From: Rhizobium sp. WYCCWR10014 | GTDB lineage: Bacteria > Pseudomonadota > Alphaproteobacteria > Rhizobiales > Rhizobiaceae | Assembly (NCBI RefSeq): GCF_001657485.1 | Contig: NZ_LXFU01000035.1 | Location: 1-64,000, forward strand | DNA: 64,000 bases | Direction: 5' to 3' | Part shown: positions 40,476-49,688 of the stretch, piece by piece | Layout of the letters: each line of letters starts with the position of its first letter | Numbering within the stretch: the first letter of the stretch is position 1 | Made by a program: the position numbers and the translations under genes | Notes under the pieces: generated by a model | Database searches by the model: none | Seen by the model: the letters and a program-made list of their open reading frames with translations, nothing else | What the model was told of the DNA's origin: nothing

Positions 40476-41387
40476 ATGGCCGTCGTTTCCCCAAGTGAAA
40501 CCGCAAACAAGGGTCGCTCCGACCTCATCGCCTATGCGACCCTGTCGCTGATCTCGATCTTCTGCGCGGTGCCCTTCTTCTGGGTGCTGCTTGCCTCTCT
40601 CGACGGCAATGCGCAGCTCTTCCTGCATTGGCCGGAGCAGTGGACCTTCGCCAACTATGTAAGAGTTTTCACCAAGGAGGACGGGGCGAAGTGGCTGTTC
40701 AATTCGCTCTTCGTGGTCGCTAGCGCGACGCTGCTCGTCATGGTGCTTTCGGGGCTCGGCGGTTACGCGCTGTCGCGCACCCGGGCCTGGTGGAAGCTGC
40801 CCTTCCTCTACGCGATCCTGCTCATCCGGGTGCTGCCGCCGACGGCGCTGGTCGTGCCGCTCTACAAATTCCTGCTGACGTTGAACAACGCGGAAGCGGC
40901 GGTGCTCAGGCCGATCTTCGGCAGCTATACGCGTGACATCATGCGCTGGACCGGCTTCATCGACGGGTATCTCGGGCTGATCCTGGTGCTTGCGACAATG
41001 CAATTGCCGCTGGCGCTTTGGATCATGAAGACCTTCTTCGACGGGCTGCCGAGGGACTACGAGGAGGCGGCGCTGATGGATGGGGCAACACTGATACAGC
41101 GCATCCGCCGGGTATTGATCCCGCTGGCGCTGCCGGGGCTGGCTGCGGCCGGGCTTTTCGCCTTCATGTCGGCCTGGGGCGATTTCCTGTTGCCGCTGAT
41201 TCTCCTGTCATCGCCGGAGCTGCAGACGCTGCCGCTCGGTCTCTTTCGCGCCTTTCTGCGCATCAACGAGATCGATTACGGCCTGCTGACCGCACTTGCA
41301 TTCATCTATCTGCTGCCTGCCGTCGTCGCCTTCGGCTTTGCGCGGCGCTTCCTCGTCCAGACGTTTTCGGGCGGTGTGAAGGGCTGA
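40476..41387 (+). CDS. Sugar ABC transporter permease (second system, second)
   Basis: The 303-residue partner permease has an EAA loop in YEEAALMDGATLIQRIRRVLIP. It lies one base after the first permease and 19 bases before the ATPase. Confidence 0.92.
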   Translation: MAVVSPSETANKGRSDLIAYATLSLISIFCAVPFFWVLLASLDGNAQLFLHWPEQWTFANYVRVFTKEDGAKWLFNSLFVVASATLLVMVLSGLGGYALSRTRAWWKLPFLYAILLIRVLPPTALVVPLYKFLLTLNNAEAAVLRPIFGSYTRDIMRWTGFIDGYLGLILVLATMQLPLALWIMKTFFDGLPRDYEEAALMDGATLIQRIRRVLIPLALPGLAAAGLFAFMSAWGDFLLPLILLSSPELQTLPLGLFRAFLRINEIDYGLLTALAFIYLLPAVVAFGFARRFLVQTFSGGVKG

Positions 41388-41406
41388 GATCAAGAAAGAG
41401 AAACAG

Positions 41407-42489
41407 ATGATCAATCTCAGAAATGTTCGCAAGTTCTACGGTGCGCTCGAGGTCATCAAGGGCGTCGACATCACCGTGGAAGACGGCGAATTCGCGGTCT
41501 TCGTCGGCCCGTCCGGCTGCGGCAAGTCCACGCTGCTGCGGATGATCGCCGGCCTCGAAGGCATCGACGACGGTGACCTCATCCTCAACGGCAACCGCAT
41601 CAACGACGTGCCACCCGACAAGCGCGGCATCGCCATGGTGTTCCAGTCCTATGCGCTCTATCCGCATATGAGCGTTGCCGAAAATATTGGCTTCTCGCTC
41701 AGCCTGAAGAAGGTGCCAGAGGCCGAGATCCGCCGGCAGGTGGAGGGCGTCGCCGAAATCCTGCAGCTCACCGATTACCTCGACCGCCGCCCGGCCGCGC
41801 TTTCCGGCGGCCAGCGCCAGCGCGTGGCGATCGGCCGCGCCATCATCAAGAAGCCGGCGCTGATCCTGTTCGACGAGCCGTTGTCGAACCTCGATTCGGC
41901 GCTGCGGGTGCAGATGCGCGCCGAGCTGCAGCGCCTGCACCGCGAGTTGAAGGCGACCGTCGTCTACGTCACTCACGACCAGGTGGAGGCGATGACGATG
42001 GCCGACCGCATCGTCGTGCTGAACAAGGGCGTGGTGGCGCAGGAGGGTGCGCCGATGGCGCTCTACCATCAGCCGGACAATGAATTTGTCGCCACCTTCA
42101 TCGGTTCGCCGAAGATGAACATCATTCCCGTCACCGCAACGCGGCCATCGGCGGGCAAGCTGCATCTCGATAGCCCGATCGGGCTTTCGCTCGATCTGGC
42201 TGATGCGAACGGCGTGGTTCCGCAGGGGGAGGCCAAGCTCGGCATCCGGCCGGAGCATCTGAAGATCGCAGCCGAGGGCCAGGGCAATTTCACCGCTGAG
42301 GTGGTCATCGTCGAGCGGCTCGGCGTCGAGACCTACATGACCGTCGGCTCGCAGCAGCAGCCGATCGTGGTGCGCGCCGAAGGCGATATCGCCGTGCGGC
42401 CGGGTGACCGGGTGTCGCTGACGGCCGATCCCGCCGCCTGCCATCTGTTCGATTCCGCCGGTCGGGTGATCCGTCCGGCAACCGCCTGA
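41407..42489 (+). CDS. Sugar ABC transporter ATP-binding protein (second system)
   Basis: The ATPase has 360 residues. Walker A is GPSGCGKST, the signature LSGGQRQRVA and Walker B LILFDEPLSNLD. A C-terminal OB-type regulatory domain from about 235 places it with CUT1 sugar ATPases. It is closely related to the ATPase at 32308. Confidence 0.94.
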   Translation: MINLRNVRKFYGALEVIKGVDITVEDGEFAVFVGPSGCGKSTLLRMIAGLEGIDDGDLILNGNRINDVPPDKRGIAMVFQSYALYPHMSVAENIGFSLSLKKVPEAEIRRQVEGVAEILQLTDYLDRRPAALSGGQRQRVAIGRAIIKKPALILFDEPLSNLDSALRVQMRAELQRLHRELKATVVYVTHDQVEAMTMADRIVVLNKGVVAQEGAPMALYHQPDNEFVATFIGSPKMNIIPVTATRPSAGKLHLDSPIGLSLDLADANGVVPQGEAKLGIRPEHLKIAAEGQGNFTAEVVIVERLGVETYMTVGSQQQPIVVRAEGDIAVRPGDRVSLTADPAACHLFDSAGRVIRPATA

Positions 42490-42548
42490 CAATTTCGCCC
42501 GACACATCAAGGCCTGGACATCGAGGCCCCCAAAAATCGAGGAATGCC

Positions 42549-43298
42549 ATGACAATCAAGGTCACCATATGGAACGAGGGACGCCACGAGCAGCTCCATA
42601 AGGAGGTTCAGGAGATCTACCCTGATCGTATCGACGGAGCGATCGCTGCCGGCATTGCCCATCCAGATTTCGAAATCCGCCGCGGCACGCTCGATGATCC
42701 CGATGAAGGCCTGCCGGACAGCGTGCTCGATGACACCGACGTGCTGCTCTGGTGGGGGCATATGGCGCATGAGGAGGTCAGCGACGGGCTGATCGATCGC
42801 GTGCAGCAACGCTTGCTCAAGGGCATGGGATTGCTGGTTCTGCATTCCGGCCATCATTCCAAGCTTTTCCGGCGGCTGATGGGCACCAATGCCAACCTCT
42901 CCTGGCGCGAGACGCCGGATGGCGATCTGGAGCGCGTCTGGGTGGTCAATCCCTCGCATCCGATCGCCGAGGGACTGCCGCCCTATTTCGAGGTCAATGC
43001 CTCGGAAATGTATGGTGAGCCCTTCGATATTCCGCAGCCGGACGAGCTTGTCTTCATATCCTGGTATTCCGGTGGTGAGGTGTTCCGCAGCGGCTGCACC
43101 TTCCAGCGCGGCCGCGGCCGCATCTTCTTCTTCAGCCCCGGCCACGAGACCTACCCAATCTATCACGACAAGACCGTGCATAAGGTGATCTCGAACGGCA
43201 TCCGCTGGGTGCGGCAGAATCACACCGATGGCCGCATCCTGGAGAACTGGCACCGGGCCGAGCCGCTGCACGGCCGCCCCGAAAGACCGAAGGCCTGA
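42549..43298 (+). CDS. ThuA-family protein
   Basis: The protein has 249 residues. DVLLWWGHMAHEEVSDGL, MGLLVLHSGHHSKLFRRLMG, NPSHPIAEGLP and FSPGHETYP follow the ThuA family along its length, with the class-I amidotransferase-like fold but no Cys nucleophile. In S. meliloti thuA and thuB act in trehalose and other disaccharide use, by oxidation to keto forms. Here it is the last gene of the second ABC operon, and the Gfo/Idh gene that would match thuB is divergent rather than downstream. It converges with the SMP-30 gene one base away. Confidence 0.88.
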   Translation: MTIKVTIWNEGRHEQLHKEVQEIYPDRIDGAIAAGIAHPDFEIRRGTLDDPDEGLPDSVLDDTDVLLWWGHMAHEEVSDGLIDRVQQRLLKGMGLLVLHSGHHSKLFRRLMGTNANLSWRETPDGDLERVWVVNPSHPIAEGLPPYFEVNASEMYGEPFDIPQPDELVFISWYSGGEVFRSGCTFQRGRGRIFFFSPGHETYPIYHDKTVHKVISNGIRWVRQNHTDGRILENWHRAEPLHGRPERPKA

Positions 43299-43299
43299 T

Positions 43300-44211
43300 C
43301 TATGGATATTGTGCGCCGGTCGTCTTGAGATAGATCGAATAGACCGAACGCGTCGCGGTGATAAAGAGCCGGTTTTTCTTGGGGCCGCCGAAGGTGAGGT
43401 TGGACACCGTCTGCGGCACCCTGATCTTGCCGAGCAGGGTTCCGTCGGGCGAAAAGCAGTGCACGCCGTCGGAGGCACTCGTCCAGAGGTTGCCGGCGAC
43501 ATCGAAACGAAAACCGTCGGGATGGCCGACATCGAGGCTGCAGAAATAGCGGCTGTTGGCGAGCGCCCTGCCGTCGGTGACGTCGAAAACGCGGATATGG
43601 CGCGGCACGTCATGTTTTGCGGAGCCGGAATCGGCAATATAAAGCTTCGTCTCATCGGGCGAGAAGGCAAGGCCGTTCGGCTGGATGAAATCCTCGACGA
43701 CGGCATCGATCGTCCCGCTTACGGGGTCGATCCGGTAGACGTTGCGTGTGGGCTGCTCGGGCTCGGCCTTGTGGCCCTCGTAATCCGACAGGATGCCGTA
43801 GGTTGGATCGGTGAACCAGACCCCGCCATCGGAGTGCACGACGACGTCGTTCGGCGAGTTCAGCCGCTTGCCCTGGTAACTGTCGGCGAGAACGGTGATG
43901 GTGCCGTCCGTCTCGGTGCGGGTGACGCGGCGGCCGCCATGTTCACATGAGACCAGCCGGCCCTGCCGGTCGCGGGTGTTGCCATTGACGTAGTTGGAGG
44001 GTGCGCGGAAGACGGAGACCGTACCATCCGGTGTCCATCGCATCATGCGTTCATTCGGGATATCGCTCCAGAGAAGGCAGTTCAGATCGGAAAACCAGAC
44101 CGGGCCTTCCGTCCAGCGGCAGTCGGAATAGAGCTCCTCGAGGCCGGCGCTGCCGATGACCATTGCACCAAAGCGTTCGTCGCGGATCTCATAAATCGGA
44201 TTGTCGCCCAT
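43300..44211 (-). CDS. SMP-30/gluconolactonase-family protein
   Basis: The protein has 303 residues with a six-bladed propeller pattern. The conserved metal-site segments are EGPVWFSDLNCLLWSDI, NSPNDVVVHSDGGVWFTDP and FIQPNGLAFSPDE, and an Asp in HPDGFRFDVAGNLWTS. The family hydrolyses sugar lactones to acids with Ca or Zn. GGGAGG precedes the ATG; a longer in-frame reading has no family sequence. It is the last gene of a unit with an SDR and a PhyH-type dioxygenase, so it may open a lactone made by the SDR. Confidence 0.9.
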   Translation of the reverse strand: MGDNPIYEIRDERFGAMVIGSAGLEELYSDCRWTEGPVWFSDLNCLLWSDIPNERMMRWTPDGTVSVFRAPSNYVNGNTRDRQGRLVSCEHGGRRVTRTETDGTITVLADSYQGKRLNSPNDVVVHSDGGVWFTDPTYGILSDYEGHKAEPEQPTRNVYRIDPVSGTIDAVVEDFIQPNGLAFSPDETKLYIADSGSAKHDVPRHIRVFDVTDGRALANSRYFCSLDVGHPDGFRFDVAGNLWTSASDGVHCFSPDGTLLGKIRVPQTVSNLTFGGPKKNRLFITATRSVYSIYLKTTGAQYP

Positions 44212-44267
44212 GCCAGTTTCCTCCCTGAATGCTGCCGTTCTTTTCCTAGCGGCAAAAAGCTGGGGGT

Positions 44268-44302
44268 GCCAGAGCCCGGCGATGGAAATGCCGGGCTCTG
44301 GC
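44268..44302. other. Intercistronic stem-loop between the SDR and SMP-30 genes
   Basis: A perfect 13-bp stem (GCCAGAGCCCGGC/GCCGGGCTCTGGC) starts five bases after the SDR stop. The five T are on the plus strand, so on the transcribed minus strand it is a stabilising stem rather than a classic terminator. Confidence 0.65.
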
Positions 44303-44306
44303 TTTT

Positions 44307-45128
44307 TCAGAGGGCGGCGTCCGGATGCGGCGAGCCGTCGTAAGCGCCCCAGATCGACTGGTCGAAGCAGATGACCGAGCCCGTCATCAGGCCGGATTCG
44401 GAAGACGACAGGTAAGCGCAGGCGCGCGCCACCTCGTGCGGATCGACAAGACGGCCGAAGGGCTGGCTTGCCGCCGCCTTCTCCAACCAGTCGGCCGGTG
44501 CGCCGTGATATTCGCGCTGAATGCGGTCCTCGCCTTCGGAGGCCATCCAACCGATGTTCAGACCGTTGACGCGGATGCGGTTGCGCAGGAGCGCATAAGC
44601 GGTGTTCTTCGTCAGCGTTTCTAGCGCGCCCTTGGAGGCACAATAGGCGGCGATGAAGGGCTGGCCAGCTTTGGCCGACATCGAGCCGATATTGACGATC
44701 GTACCCTCGATCTTTTCCCGGCGCATGACCTTCACCGCCTCCTGCATCAGGAAAAACGGCGCACGCACATTGACGGCGAACATGGAGTCGAAGAGTTCCG
44801 GGCTGGTATCGAGAATGGTGCCGCGATCGGTGATGGCGGCGGCATTGACCAGCGCGTCGACGCGGCCGAAGGTCTCGTCACAGGCGCGCACGACATTCTG
44901 TGCATCCTCGACCTTGCCGAGGTCGGCTTTAACGTAGACGATCCTGGTGCCGGTCGCAGCCGAAATCTCCGCCGCCTTTGCCTTGCCCTTGGCTTCGTTG
45001 CGGCCGCAGATGACGATGCCTTTTGCGCCGCGTTCGGCGAAGAGACGGGCAATGGTTGCGCCCAATCCTTGTGTGCCGCCGGTGACGATGGCGATCTTGC
45101 CGTCGAGGCGGCCGTGGTCTGTGCTCAT
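44307..45128 (-). CDS. Short-chain dehydrogenase/reductase, unknown substrate
   Basis: The enzyme has 273 residues. The cofactor motif is VTGGTQGLGATIA, NAAAI replaces NNAG, and the catalytic Ser, Tyr and Lys are in NIGSMSAKAGQPFIAAYCASK. It lies between the PhyH and SMP-30 genes. A sugar or polyol 1-dehydrogenase giving a lactone would suit the next gene, but this is inference. GGAGG precedes the ATG. Confidence 0.88.
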   Translation of the reverse strand: MSTDHGRLDGKIAIVTGGTQGLGATIARLFAERGAKGIVICGRNEAKGKAKAAEISAATGTRIVYVKADLGKVEDAQNVVRACDETFGRVDALVNAAAITDRGTILDTSPELFDSMFAVNVRAPFFLMQEAVKVMRREKIEGTIVNIGSMSAKAGQPFIAAYCASKGALETLTKNTAYALLRNRIRVNGLNIGWMASEGEDRIQREYHGAPADWLEKAAASQPFGRLVDPHEVARACAYLSSSESGLMTGSVICFDQSIWGAYDGSPHPDAAL

Positions 45129-45160
45129 GTGGTTCCTCCATTGTGATGATGTGCGAATAG

Positions 45161-45182
45161 CCTCCCGCGGCTGCGGGAGGCT
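45161..45182. other. Intercistronic stem-loop between the PhyH and SDR genes
   Basis: The perfect 9-bp stem GCCTCCCGC/GCGGGAGGC with a GGCT loop lies 38 bases after the PhyH stop codon (minus strand). The T run is short on the plus strand. It may stabilise the PhyH mRNA or act as a weak terminator. Confidence 0.6.
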
Positions 45183-45219
45183 TTATGTCAGTGCGGATGC
45201 AAGAGGCTCGAGCTCCAAA

Positions 45220-46407
45220 TCAGCTCAGCTTCTTCTGGGCCTGCTCGGCAAGTGCTGCCGTAAAGGCTTCATCGCTCCAGCCTTCCTTCAGCGCCTCATG
45301 CATCAGTTGCGCCTGTGTCTTCGGCGCCAGTCCGCCGAGTGGCGGGTCGCGGTCGAGATTGGTCGGGAAGGAGTAGCCCTCGGCGCAGGCGGCCACGGCG
45401 TTGGCGATTTCGTCAGGCGAGAGCCTGCCCTGCAAGGCCTTCAAAGCAGGGTACAGCCTGGTGCTCATCTTCTCGCGGTTGACGGTTTCCATCGCCCGGC
45501 CGAAGGCGGAGGAGACCTGCAGGAGGTTGGCGACGCGCTTGATGTCGGCCGAGCGGTTGGTGCCGGCGGCATGGAAGAGGGCGGGATTGAAGAAGACGAG
45601 GTCGCCTTTTTCGAGCGGCAGCTGGACATGGTTGGCCTCGAAATAATCCCGGAATTCCTGCCGCTTTAGTGCGAGGTAACCCGGCACATAGGTCTGGCTG
45701 TGCGGCAGGAAGAGTGTCGGGCCGCTTTCGAGCGGCATGTCGCAATGGGCGACCGCACCCTGCAATGTCAGCACCGGCGAGAGCCGATGCACATGTGCCG
45801 GGAACTGCTCGATCACCTTTGAGGACTGAAAGCCGAGATGGTAGTCGCGATGCGCCGATTGCGCCGAACCGCCCGGATTGACGCGGTTGACTTGCGCCGT
45901 CATCTGGTAGCTCGGACCGAGCCAGGCTTCGCTTGCCAGCGCGATAATGGCGTTGCCGTAATATTCGGCGAAATTTGCCGGATCGGCGAGACAATGTTTT
46001 TCCAGCGAATTCCAGATACGGTCGTTGGCGCCAGGCTTGGCGAAGTGGTCGCCACCGCCGGTCGAGGTGCGGTGCTGTTCCTCGATGATCGCATCGAAGA
46101 TCGTGCTGGCGCGGTCGACGATGCCGGTGCCTTCGTAAGCGCGCTTGAACACGACGACACCAGGACCTTCGCCGAACGCCTCGCAGATTTCCGCCAGCAC
46201 GGCGCGTCGGCCTTCTGGCGTTGCGACTGCGGCCATCACCTTGCGGCTGTCATAGATCAGGACGTTTTTTTCGACCGCAGACGCTGAGGGGTAATCGGCA
46301 AGCACGGTGGTCTTTTCCGCAAGGCCGCGGAAATCGTCGAGATCGCAGGCGTCTTCGCTCAGCCAGACGCGGTCGGCGCGCAGTTTCTGCTGGTTGTCGG
46401 TTTTCAT
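45220..46407 (-). CDS. Phytanoyl-CoA dioxygenase (PhyH)-like protein
   Basis: The protein has 395 residues with the Fe(II)/2-oxoglutarate oxygenase signs: HRDYH for the H-x-D metal pair and a distal His in FHAAGTNRS followed by Arg for 2-oxoglutarate. The PhyH family hydroxylates varied small molecules, including ectoine and phosphonates; the substrate here is unknown. GGGAGGAG precedes the ATG. It is the first gene of a three-gene minus-strand unit with an SDR and SMP-30, divergent from a LacI-family regulator, so a sugar-derived inducer is likely. Confidence 0.85.
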   Translation of the reverse strand: MKTDNQQKLRADRVWLSEDACDLDDFRGLAEKTTVLADYPSASAVEKNVLIYDSRKVMAAVATPEGRRAVLAEICEAFGEGPGVVVFKRAYEGTGIVDRASTIFDAIIEEQHRTSTGGGDHFAKPGANDRIWNSLEKHCLADPANFAEYYGNAIIALASEAWLGPSYQMTAQVNRVNPGGSAQSAHRDYHLGFQSSKVIEQFPAHVHRLSPVLTLQGAVAHCDMPLESGPTLFLPHSQTYVPGYLALKRQEFRDYFEANHVQLPLEKGDLVFFNPALFHAAGTNRSADIKRVANLLQVSSAFGRAMETVNREKMSTRLYPALKALQGRLSPDEIANAVAACAEGYSFPTNLDRDPPLGGLAPKTQAQLMHEALKEGWSDEAFTAALAEQAQKKLS

Positions 46408-46502
46408 GGCGGGCTCCTCCCTCTTTCCAATGGGGGCACTATACGCCGCGATGCCGGGTGATATAGATCAGAAATCCATCAAAAAACCATCAGGCTGATC
46501 GC
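46408..46502. promoter_or_regulatory. Divergent region between the PhyH operon and its LacI gene
   Basis: The 95-base gap holds the imperfect dyad TGATATAGATCA and AT-rich runs near 46465-46490 that could be LacI operator and promoter. No consensus is strong enough to mark -35/-10 positions. Confidence 0.35.
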
Positions 46503-47528
46503 ATGGCACACCTCTTTCTCGTCAAGGACATCGCCTTCCAGGCCGGGCTCAGCACCGCCACCGTCGACCGGGTGCTGAATGGCAGACCGGGCGTGCGCCG
46601 GCAGACCGAGATGCGGGTGAAGGCAGCGATCGCGGAGCTGGAGAAGCAGCAGGCCGCGGCGATGGGCAACGGCCGCATGCTGGCGATCGATATCGTCATG
46701 GAGACACCGCAGCGTTTCAGCGATGCGGTGCGGGCCGCCTTCGAGGCGGAGATGGCGACCTTTCTGCCGGGCGTCTTCCGCTGCCGGTTCCATTTTGCCG
46801 AGGTGATGAAGCCGGCCGAGCTGGTGCAGCTTCTCGATCGCATCCGGCTACGTGGCACGCACGGCATCGTGCTCAAAGCGCCTGACGTCGCCGAGGTGGC
46901 AGCCGCCGTCGCGCGGGCGGACGCGGCCGGCATTCCCGTCGTGACGCTGGTGACGGATCTGCCGAATTCGGCCCGCATCGCCTATGCCGGTGCCGACAAC
47001 CGGGCGGCGGGAGAGACCGCAGCCTATCTGATCGGCGAATTCCTCGGGAGTGATGGTGGCAAGGTGCTGGTGACGCTGTCGAGCGGACGCTTTCGCGGCG
47101 AGGAGGAGCGCGAAATCGGCTTTCGCCGCGTCATCCGCGCCCGCTATCCCGATATCGGCATTACCGAGATCAGCGAGGGCCACGGCACCGATGCTGCGAC
47201 GGGAACGCTTGCCACGGCAGCGCTTGCGGCCGATCTCGCCATCAACGCCGTCTATTCGATCGGCGGCGGCAACCGGGCGGTGCTGGCGGCCTTCGACGCG
47301 GCCAACCGCCCCGTCCGCGTTTTCGTCGCCCATGATCTCGATGCAGATAATCGCGCCCTGCTTGCGGCGCGTCGGATCGGCTTCGTGCTGCATCATGATC
47401 TCAGAACAGATGCGCGTTCGGCCTTCCGGGCGATCATGAGCCGGGCGACTGCCTTGCCGCGCGCGGCTACGCCCTCGCTTTCATCAGTCGAAATCGTCAC
47501 GCCCTACAATATGCCCGCGGGCGATTGA
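46503..47528 (+). CDS. LacI-family transcription regulator (PhyH operon)
   Basis: The protein has 341 residues. The HTH VKDIAFQAGLSTATVDRVLNG is at the N terminus, followed by a sugar-binding sensor domain. There is no clear SD, but the family starts here. Divergent position makes it the likely regulator of the PhyH-SDR-SMP-30 unit. A cyclase gene follows in the same direction after 64 bases. Confidence 0.9.
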   Translation: MAHLFLVKDIAFQAGLSTATVDRVLNGRPGVRRQTEMRVKAAIAELEKQQAAAMGNGRMLAIDIVMETPQRFSDAVRAAFEAEMATFLPGVFRCRFHFAEVMKPAELVQLLDRIRLRGTHGIVLKAPDVAEVAAAVARADAAGIPVVTLVTDLPNSARIAYAGADNRAAGETAAYLIGEFLGSDGGKVLVTLSSGRFRGEEEREIGFRRVIRARYPDIGITEISEGHGTDAATGTLATAALAADLAINAVYSIGGGNRAVLAAFDAANRPVRVFVAHDLDADNRALLAARRIGFVLHHDLRTDARSAFRAIMSRATALPRAATPSLSSVEIVTPYNMPAGD

Positions 47529-47592
47529 GCCAATTGGCTTTCCTTCGATGCCGAATTCGAGCTACAGCTTTGACACGAGTGAAGGTGAGAAC

Positions 47593-48810
47593 ATGGATTA
47601 CAGCGACGTCAGCACGATTGCAGCCTGGATCACGGAGCAGGGACTGAAGGGCGTTTCGGAAGCCGAACTGATGACCGGTTTCTGCTCGGCTTGCCGGGAT
47701 GCCGGCCTGCCCCTCGACCGCGGTCTGGCGCTGATGGATACGCTGCATCCGGTGCATGAGGGCCGCGCCTTCCGCTGGGACAGCATCGAGGAAATCCAGA
47801 CCGAGTTCGAATATGGTCCGACGATCTCGGGGGAGGCAGCGTCGAACTGGCAGCGTTCGGCCTTCTATCATCTTTGGTCTCGCAACGAGCGGGAGATACG
47901 CCGGCGTCTCGGCTTCGGCGATCCGATCGATTTTTCCATGCTCGATACGATCGCTGAAGCCGGTCACACCGACTTTGTGGCGATGATGCATCGTTTCAGC
48001 GAGGCCGGCACGATCGGCGAGATGGATTGCTTCTTTTCGCATTTCGCGACGAAACATCCCGAGGGCTTTTCCGATCACGACCTCGCCATCCTGCGCAAGC
48101 TGGTGCCGGTGTTGGGGCTGGCGATCAAATGTATCGCGCTCGGGCGTATCGCCCGCACCATCGCCGAGGTCTATCTCGGCGAGGATGCCGCGCGCCAGGT
48201 GATGGAAGGCAAGATCAGCCGCGGTAAATCGGAACGGATTTCCGCTGCACTCTGGTTTTCCGACCTGCTGAACTACACCAAGATCTCCGACAGCGTGCCG
48301 CCGGAGGAGATCATCCCGCTGCTCAACGACTATAGCGAGGCGGTTATCACGGCGATCCACGAGTCCGGCGGCAACGTGCTGAAGCTGATCGGCGACGGTG
48401 TGCTCGCCATCTTTAAGGGCGAGGTGCCGGCCGAGACGTGCCGTGCGGCGCTGAGCGCCGAATCGTTGCTGCGGGAAAAGCTCACCACGCTGAATGCCGC
48501 GCGTGCGGCTGACGGCCGGGCGACGACCGACGTCTATATCGGCCTGCATATCGGTGATGTCTTCTATGGCAATATCGGGAGCCAGGACCGGTTGGACTTC
48601 ACTGTCATCGGACCTGCCGTCAACGAGGTCAGTCGGATCGCCTCGATGTGTCGTTCCGTCGATCTCAACCTGTTGATCTCCTCCGATTTCGCCGCGGCGA
48701 TACCGGAGCAGCAACGTACCGCACTCGCCTGCGTCGGGCGCTATGCGTTGCGCGGCGTGCAGCGCGCGCAGGAACTGTATACCCTCGACAGCGCCCGGCT
48801 GAACGGCTGA
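47593..48810 (+). CDS. Class III adenylate/guanylate cyclase (second copy)
   Basis: The protein has 405 residues. The first 200 have no membrane segment and form a sensor-like region. The catalytic domain has the metal Asp residues in FSDLLNYTKISD and KLIGDGVLAIF and DFTVIGPAVNEVSRIA, so it should be active. It is related to the cyclase at 25515 over the second half, including the DFTVIGPAVN segment, but its sensor region differs. Met 47593 was chosen because AAGGTGAG precedes it; the earlier ATG at 47548 lacks an SD. Confidence 0.88.
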   Translation: MDYSDVSTIAAWITEQGLKGVSEAELMTGFCSACRDAGLPLDRGLALMDTLHPVHEGRAFRWDSIEEIQTEFEYGPTISGEAASNWQRSAFYHLWSRNEREIRRRLGFGDPIDFSMLDTIAEAGHTDFVAMMHRFSEAGTIGEMDCFFSHFATKHPEGFSDHDLAILRKLVPVLGLAIKCIALGRIARTIAEVYLGEDAARQVMEGKISRGKSERISAALWFSDLLNYTKISDSVPPEEIIPLLNDYSEAVITAIHESGGNVLKLIGDGVLAIFKGEVPAETCRAALSAESLLREKLTTLNAARAADGRATTDVYIGLHIGDVFYGNIGSQDRLDFTVIGPAVNEVSRIASMCRSVDLNLLISSDFAAAIPEQQRTALACVGRYALRGVQRAQELYTLDSARLNG

Positions 48811-48826
48811 GTTCTTACTGCAAGAG

Positions 48827-49606
48827 CTATCGCAACAGGCCCTGGCCGCCGTCGATCCAGATCGGCGTACCGGTGATGTGCCGTGCGCGGTCGGAGGCGA
48901 GGAAAAGGATTGTTTCGGCGACGTCCTCGCTCTTGCCTGCCTTGCCGCCGGCAATCGGGATATCCCCTTGCGGCCAGATTACGGGAACCTCCGTCTCCTC
49001 GCGATGGCGGCTGTCGGTATTGGCGCCGATATTGGTCTCGATCTCGCCCGGGCAGACGGCATTGACGCGGATGCCGTGCCGGCCGAGTTCGAGGGCGAGC
49101 TGCTGGACCATGGCGACCTGGCCCGCCTTGGTTGCGGTGTAGGCGGTGGCGCCCGGCGTAGTGAAGGTACGGGTGCCATTGATCGAAGCGACGACGATGA
49201 TCGAGCCGCCGTGGCGCTTCAGATGCGGAACCGTCAGATGCAGGGTCAGATAGGTGCCGCGCAGATTGACAGCGATGGTCTTGTCCCATTCTTCCGGTTT
49301 CAGATCGTCGATCGGTGCCCACACGCCGTTGATCCCAGCATTGGCGACAACGATGTCGAGGCCGCCGAGGGTGTCGGTCAGTTGCGTGACGGCGCCCCGC
49401 ATTTGAGCTTCATCGCTGGTATCTGCCGTCAACGCGATCGACTGGCCGCCAGCGGCCTTGATCTCGGCGGAAGTCTTTTCGACCTCGTCGGCGGTGCGGC
49501 TCAATGCTGCGACCCTTGCACCCTCGGCAGCGAGCCGCAACGCCGCGGCTTTGCCGATGCCGGAACCGGCGCCTGTCACCAATGCGATCTTTCCCTTCAA
49601 CTCCAT
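48827..49606 (-). CDS. Short-chain dehydrogenase/reductase
   Basis: The enzyme has 259 residues. Cofactor motif VTGAGSGIGKAAALRL, NAGING, and the catalytic Tyr and Lys in YTATKAGQVAM. The C terminus ends with IDGGQGLLR, typical of classical SDRs such as glucose-1-dehydrogenase-like proteins. The start at 49606 follows GGAGAG. It lies downstream of the DoxX gene on the same strand, 82 bases away. The substrate is unknown. Confidence 0.87.
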   Translation of the reverse strand: MELKGKIALVTGAGSGIGKAAALRLAAEGARVAALSRTADEVEKTSAEIKAAGGQSIALTADTSDEAQMRGAVTQLTDTLGGLDIVVANAGINGVWAPIDDLKPEEWDKTIAVNLRGTYLTLHLTVPHLKRHGGSIIVVASINGTRTFTTPGATAYTATKAGQVAMVQQLALELGRHGIRVNAVCPGEIETNIGANTDSRHREETEVPVIWPQGDIPIAGGKAGKSEDVAETILFLASDRARHITGTPIWIDGGQGLLR

Positions 49607-49688
49607 GGGTGGGCTCTCCTTGCCGTTTTGCCGACATGCCAACTGTTCGGCGCGGCAGTTGGTTCCGGAAGGAGGCGGGTCGTCGCGG

